Under the pieces are notes generated by a model. That model saw nothing but the letters and a program-made list of their open reading frames with translations. It did no database searches and was not told the origin of the DNA. This document shows, one piece after another, positions 33,579 through 36,110 of a stretch of DNA of 36,110 nt (the stretch's first letter is position 1; each line of letters begins with the position of its first letter). The translations under genes and the position numbers were made by a program. The stretch is from the NCBI GenBank assembly GCA_964412195.1, contig CAYPNP010000036.1, positions 1 to 36,110 of the forward strand. Direction: 5' to 3'. The DNA is from CAYPNP01 sp964412195 (GTDB lineage Bacteria; Acidobacteriota; JAAYUB01).

Positions 33579-34001
33579 TTAAATTAGCCTAACCAACCGG
33601 CAGGGAATCCGGGCCAATTTTAATAGAGCTCGAATGAACTGCTCAAAGGTATCTGCCACAGGTACCAGACTCCAGTCCAGTGGATTTATTTCCCAGATTT
33701 TCCAATCAAGTGTCGTGTAGCCGACACAATACCCCTGCATATCATCACCGAAAAGTAAAACTGACCGCAAAGGTTCGCTTGCCCCGAGGCCATAGATTTC
33801 CTCTGGTCGAACCAAACCGTTGTACAACATAAATATGCCATCACCGATCTCCCCCGCACCAATTACTGAAAGGAATTCGAGAAAATCCTCCGGCAGTACG
33901 AGGTGAGTTGACCGTAGCTGGTCAGATGAGTCTTTGCTGATAGGGGATAAGTTTGCCAGCAAATCGGTATCGGATTGTTGAAGATCATCATATCGCCCCA
34001 T
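33579..34001 (-). CDS. SMI1/KNR4 (SUKH) family immunity protein
   Basis: The 140-residue protein shows the SUKH pattern: LPEDFLEFLSVIGAGEIGDGIFMLYNGLVRPEEIYG, then LLFGDDMQGYCVGYTTLDWKIWEINP, and a helical end (TFEQFIRALLKLARI). SUKH proteins bind and neutralise nuclease-type polymorphic toxins. It does not lie directly behind the toxin, so it may be an orphan immunity gene against a competitor's toxin or belong to a former toxin tip. The upstream gap carries three copies of the boundary repeat. Confidence 0.8.
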   Translation of the reverse strand: MGRYDDLQQSDTDLLANLSPISKDSSDQLRSTHLVLPEDFLEFLSVIGAGEIGDGIFMLYNGLVRPEEIYGLGASEPLRSVLLFGDDMQGYCVGYTTLDWKIWEINPLDWSLVPVADTFEQFIRALLKLARIPCRLVRLI

Positions 34002-34045
34002 GATCAGTGCCCCATGGTAAAGCTATCTCCCAAAGATTCGCCAAA

Positions 34046-34073
34046 ATTGTAACGAGGCTTGGTACTATTGCAT
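34046..34073 (+). repeat. Array boundary repeat, copy 2 (diverged)
   Basis: ATTGTAACGAGGCTTGGTAC followed by TATTGCAT, a diverged form of the unit at 33216-33244. It lies upstream of the SUKH gene start. Confidence 0.45.
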
Positions 34074-34152
34074 TCTGAAAACGTTGCTCGGACGGTAGGA
34101 GAGGGAGGATGGCACCTTCTCTTCGTCTCATTAGTTTGGAAGCTGAAGACAG

Positions 34153-34178
34153 ATTTCGCGCAGAGGCGCTGAGAACGC
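34153..34178 (-). repeat. Dispersed filler repeat, copy C
   Basis: Read leftward: GCGTTCTCAGCGCC then TCTGCGCGAAAT, resembling copy A (712-737) and copy B (29600-29624). It is directly next to boundary repeat copies 3 and 4. Confidence 0.45.
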
Positions 34179-34180
34179 GG

Positions 34181-34231
34181 GATTGTGAAGAAGCCTGGCA
34201 CGATTGTGACGAAACCTGGCCCCAGCTCATT
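34181..34231 (+). repeat. Array boundary repeats, copies 3 and 4 in tandem
   Basis: GATTGTGAAGAAGCCTGGCA (34181-34200) is followed by GATTGTGACGAAACCTGGC plus CCCAGCTCATT (34202-34231). Copy 4 differs from copy 1 at only a few positions. The pair lies between the toxin's neighbour gene and the SUKH gene. Confidence 0.6.
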
Positions 34232-34234
34232 CAT

Positions 34235-34675
34235 TCAGTGTGGTTCACAGTTGTTGAGCATCTCCAATAGTTTTTCAACCAATGCTCCGCTCGCTGCATT
34301 TAACGGTACCTGTACCGCTTTGTCAGGCTCATCGAAAAATCCAGGACCCCGGTCCGGTTTTAAGGGCGTAATCATGAAGCCTGATTCGTTCTGTTCGAGG
34401 TCGCATGCGACAGTTTGCTTGATAAACTGTCGCCAGGTTTTTGCATCAGAGGCCTTTTGTGCAGGCGAGGACAATTCGGCCAGTGGAGGATCCGGGACAA
34501 GTTGATCACTGGAGGCGAGAGATTTGAATATACGGGACTCAAGAACCTCCGCAGAAACGGGCATCTCGACAACTTCGATAGGATCAGTTTCAATGTGCCC
34601 GCCAGAGGGCACCCTCGCGAGCGGAACGAGGTAAAGTATAGATTTTCTAAGGTAGACCATGATTGCTCGTGCCAT
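34235..34675 (-). CDS. Probable cognate immunity protein of the Rhs/CDI toxin
   Basis: The 146-residue protein (MARAIMVYLRKSILYLVPLARVPSGGHIETDPIEVVEMPVS...) begins 2 bases after the toxin stop codon. Its ribosome site (GGAG) overlaps the toxin's last codons, so the two are translated together. Toxin-immunity pairs are usually arranged this way. The sequence has no membrane segment and fits a cytoplasmic inhibitor. I cannot name the family with certainty; the call rests on position. Confidence 0.7.
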   Translation of the reverse strand: MARAIMVYLRKSILYLVPLARVPSGGHIETDPIEVVEMPVSAEVLESRIFKSLASSDQLVPDPPLAELSSPAQKASDAKTWRQFIKQTVACDLEQNESGFMITPLKPDRGPGFFDEPDKAVQVPLNAASGALVEKLLEMLNNCEPH

Positions 34676-34677
34676 TT

Positions 34678-36110
34678 TTACTCCACGCTGTATACGTTTA
34701 GTTGGATGCCCTGCTTGCTCGCATACTGTGCTGCAATCTCAATCGCCAATCGTTGAGCCGGTTTGATTGGACCAGGTGGAATGACAAGATCGAGACATCT
34801 TCCCGTAAGATCTGTTGGGCGAATTCTTTTTCCGTTGAGTGCCCCACCTCGGAAATCTTTCACTTTATCTATGTAAGATTGGATTGTTCTCTGAAGTCTG
34901 GATGGGTCCTGATACGTCGCGGCTTTCAAATCGATCGACTTCACGCTTGTCACAGTTCCTTCATGAAAGTCAACGCCACGAAAACCGGGAGGAAGCCGGC
35001 CAGATCTTAACCCAGAAGTTTCAATAGCATCTTCGATAGCGAGACCTCTTGCACTTGGACCCTGTGCCCAAACTGAGTTGATTCCACCTACTTCTGTGTT
35101 GCTCGGAGATGAAGAAAGGATTTGGCCAGCCTGATTAGAAGAAGTGGCTGCATCTGAGGCGGAAGCGGTCGTGGAAGAGGTGGATCTTGTAACGTTCAGT
35201 GAACCATTTGTAAGTTGGCCCTTCCCAGCAGGATCGAGCCCAGTAGAACTTCTTGCTCCTGGTGTCCCAGTCCTCGCTATGCGGGGAGTCGATCCTTCGG
35301 TTATACCGATGTAAGCGCCTGCAATAGCAAGTCCTGTTTCGGCCAGCCAGCCGGGATCCCGTATTGCCGCCCACCATGCTGCACCGAGGGCTTGGGCTGC
35401 CTGTCCATACTTCTGTTCCATCATTCTCTGGAGAAAATCTTCGGATCGCTTCTGGTAGTCCGGAGCCCGACGGTACTCTTGGTTCAACTCTTGCATCACC
35501 AGGTATGAATTGACCGCCAGGGGCTCGCTGTATTCCTTCAGCCGTTCTTTGAAAACCCGGATATCTTCCTCATTTTCCAGTGAGTAGACGAAGCTGCCTT
35601 TTTCTCTGTGCCATGCTTTGTACGCGACAATCTCACCCGTCTTTGAATCCACGTCCGCAATTATGTCGAACGGTCCAGCCGACGATGCCCGGTAGCTGCG
35701 ATCACCACCCGATGGTCTATCCCATTGATAGTCGTCGATTGAAGCCGGGACAAATGGTCTAACTTTCATCCCATCCGGGTCGAGAAATCTAAGGGGATTA
35801 GCGTAGGCGTATAAAAACCGGTGGAGGCTGGGTGGGGTGGCCGTCTCGCCGAGGTAGGGATCCTCGGACAGGAAGCGGCCGATTTCGGGATCGTAGAAGC
35901 GCGCCTTGAAGTAGTACAGGCCGGTGGCAGGGTCGAACTCGTGGCCGGTGAAGGTGAAGCGGTTGGAATCCGCGGTGCTCGATGCTGGGGACTCGGGGCT
36001 CGGGAAGAACGCGCCCTGGAGATAGGCCAAGTAGGTGGCCCAGCAGTAGAGGCCGTTCTCGTCCAGGTCGGGATCGATGACCAGGGTCTCTGCAGAGGAG
36101 CGTAGTCCGG
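34678..36110 (-). CDS. C-terminal part of Rhs protein with CDI-type nuclease toxin tip (cut by window edge)
   Basis: The frame is open to the right edge, so the start is outside; 477 codons are visible. The first part is Rhs core: RFTFTGHEFDPATGLYYFKARFYDPEIGRFLSEDP and YAYANPLRFLDPDG, the usual core-tip junction (near 35,775). The tip (about 330 residues) ends in a domain with VTSVKSIDLKAATYQDPSRL, YIDKVKDFRGG and GRCLDLVIPPG. I recall this pattern from CdiA C-terminal endonuclease toxins. Rhs proteins are delivered to neighbouring cells, where the tip acts. Codon and base use shift from GC-rich in the core to about 50% GC in the tip, as expected for a swapped tip. Confidence 0.85.
   Translation of the reverse strand, partial: GLRSSAETLVIDPDLDENGLYCWATYLAYLQGAFFPSPESPASSTADSNRFTFTGHEFDPATGLYYFKARFYDPEIGRFLSEDPYLGETATPPSLHRFLYAYANPLRFLDPDGMKVRPFVPASIDDYQWDRPSGGDRSYRASSAGPFDIIADVDSKTGEIVAYKAWHREKGSFVYSLENEEDIRVFKERLKEYSEPLAVNSYLVMQELNQEYRRAPDYQKRSEDFLQRMMEQKYGQAAQALGAAWWAAIRDPGWLAETGLAIAGAYIGITEGSTPRIARTGTPGARSSTGLDPAGKGQLTNGSLNVTRSTSSTTASASDAATSSNQAGQILSSSPSNTEVGGINSVWAQGPSARGLAIEDAIETSGLRSGRLPPGFRGVDFHEGTVTSVKSIDLKAATYQDPSRLQRTIQSYIDKVKDFRGGALNGKRIRPTDLTGRCLDLVIPPGPIKPAQRLAIEIAAQYASKQGIQLNVYSVE

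Overview
The window is a high-GC bacterial chromosome segment whose right end (about 30.9 kb onward) looks like an accessory island with lower GC between about 32.4 and 35.8 kb. Secreted enzymes with dockerin-like tails, a huge propeller-type hybrid histidine kinase, an acidobacterial-style pilin domain and intergenic spacers full of short degenerate 'phrase' repeats suggest an Acidobacteriota-like lineage. That assignment is inference: there is no rRNA or other phylogenetic marker here.

Layout. 1-3.3 kb: two leftward secreted proteins (one cut by the window edge) with dockerin-like repeats; the second is an M14 zinc carboxypeptidase. 3.5-4.9 kb: a VWA-domain fragment and a DegV protein. 4.9-5.35 kb: a repeat-filled spacer. 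5.35-12.65 kb: a tightly packed leftward operon holding the synthase half of MprF, an MprF-type flippase half, an NRAMP metal transporter, a tandem UspA protein, an AcvB/VirJ-type double hydrolase and an HD phosphohydrolase. By family knowledge the first, second and fifth genes would make, flip and hydrolyse aminoacyl-phosphatidylglycerol, a split version of the lpiA-acvB pair. 12.7-18.4 kb: divergent promoters, a cyclophilin, a GxxExxY gene between inverted repeats, and a 1397-residue hybrid kinase. 18.4-21.4 kb: a GreA/GreB-like factor and a P3A proton ATPase, both leftward. 21.8-24.3 kb: a pentapeptide-repeat protein and a DedA-rhodanese fusion.

The DedA-rhodanese gene holds the most unusual signal. 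An in-frame TGA sits two codons after the predicted rhodanese Cys, where I recall relatives having a second Cys. The rhodanese homology continues in frame past it, and a GC hairpin resembling a bacterial SECIS starts about 14-16 nt downstream. It is a candidate selenocysteine site, with a simple nonsense mutation as the alternative.

24.4-28.5 kb: a leftward cluster of glucose 1-dehydrogenase-like SDR, GH15 glucoamylase and an aquaporin, suited to releasing and oxidising glucose. 28.8-30.6 kb: a small unknown gene, a repeat-rich spacer, and a zinc-ribbon/pilin-like membrane protein.

30.8-36.1 kb: a strong terminator and the 3' half of a tRNA-Arg(CCG) mark what looks like an integration boundary. 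Beyond it lie an AAA_14/DUF4143 ATPase with an operator-like repeat over its start, then a leftward Rhs/CDI toxin with a probable cognate immunity gene and at least one further immunity-type gene (SUKH) among four small ORFs. Short related repeats sit at the gene boundaries of this array.
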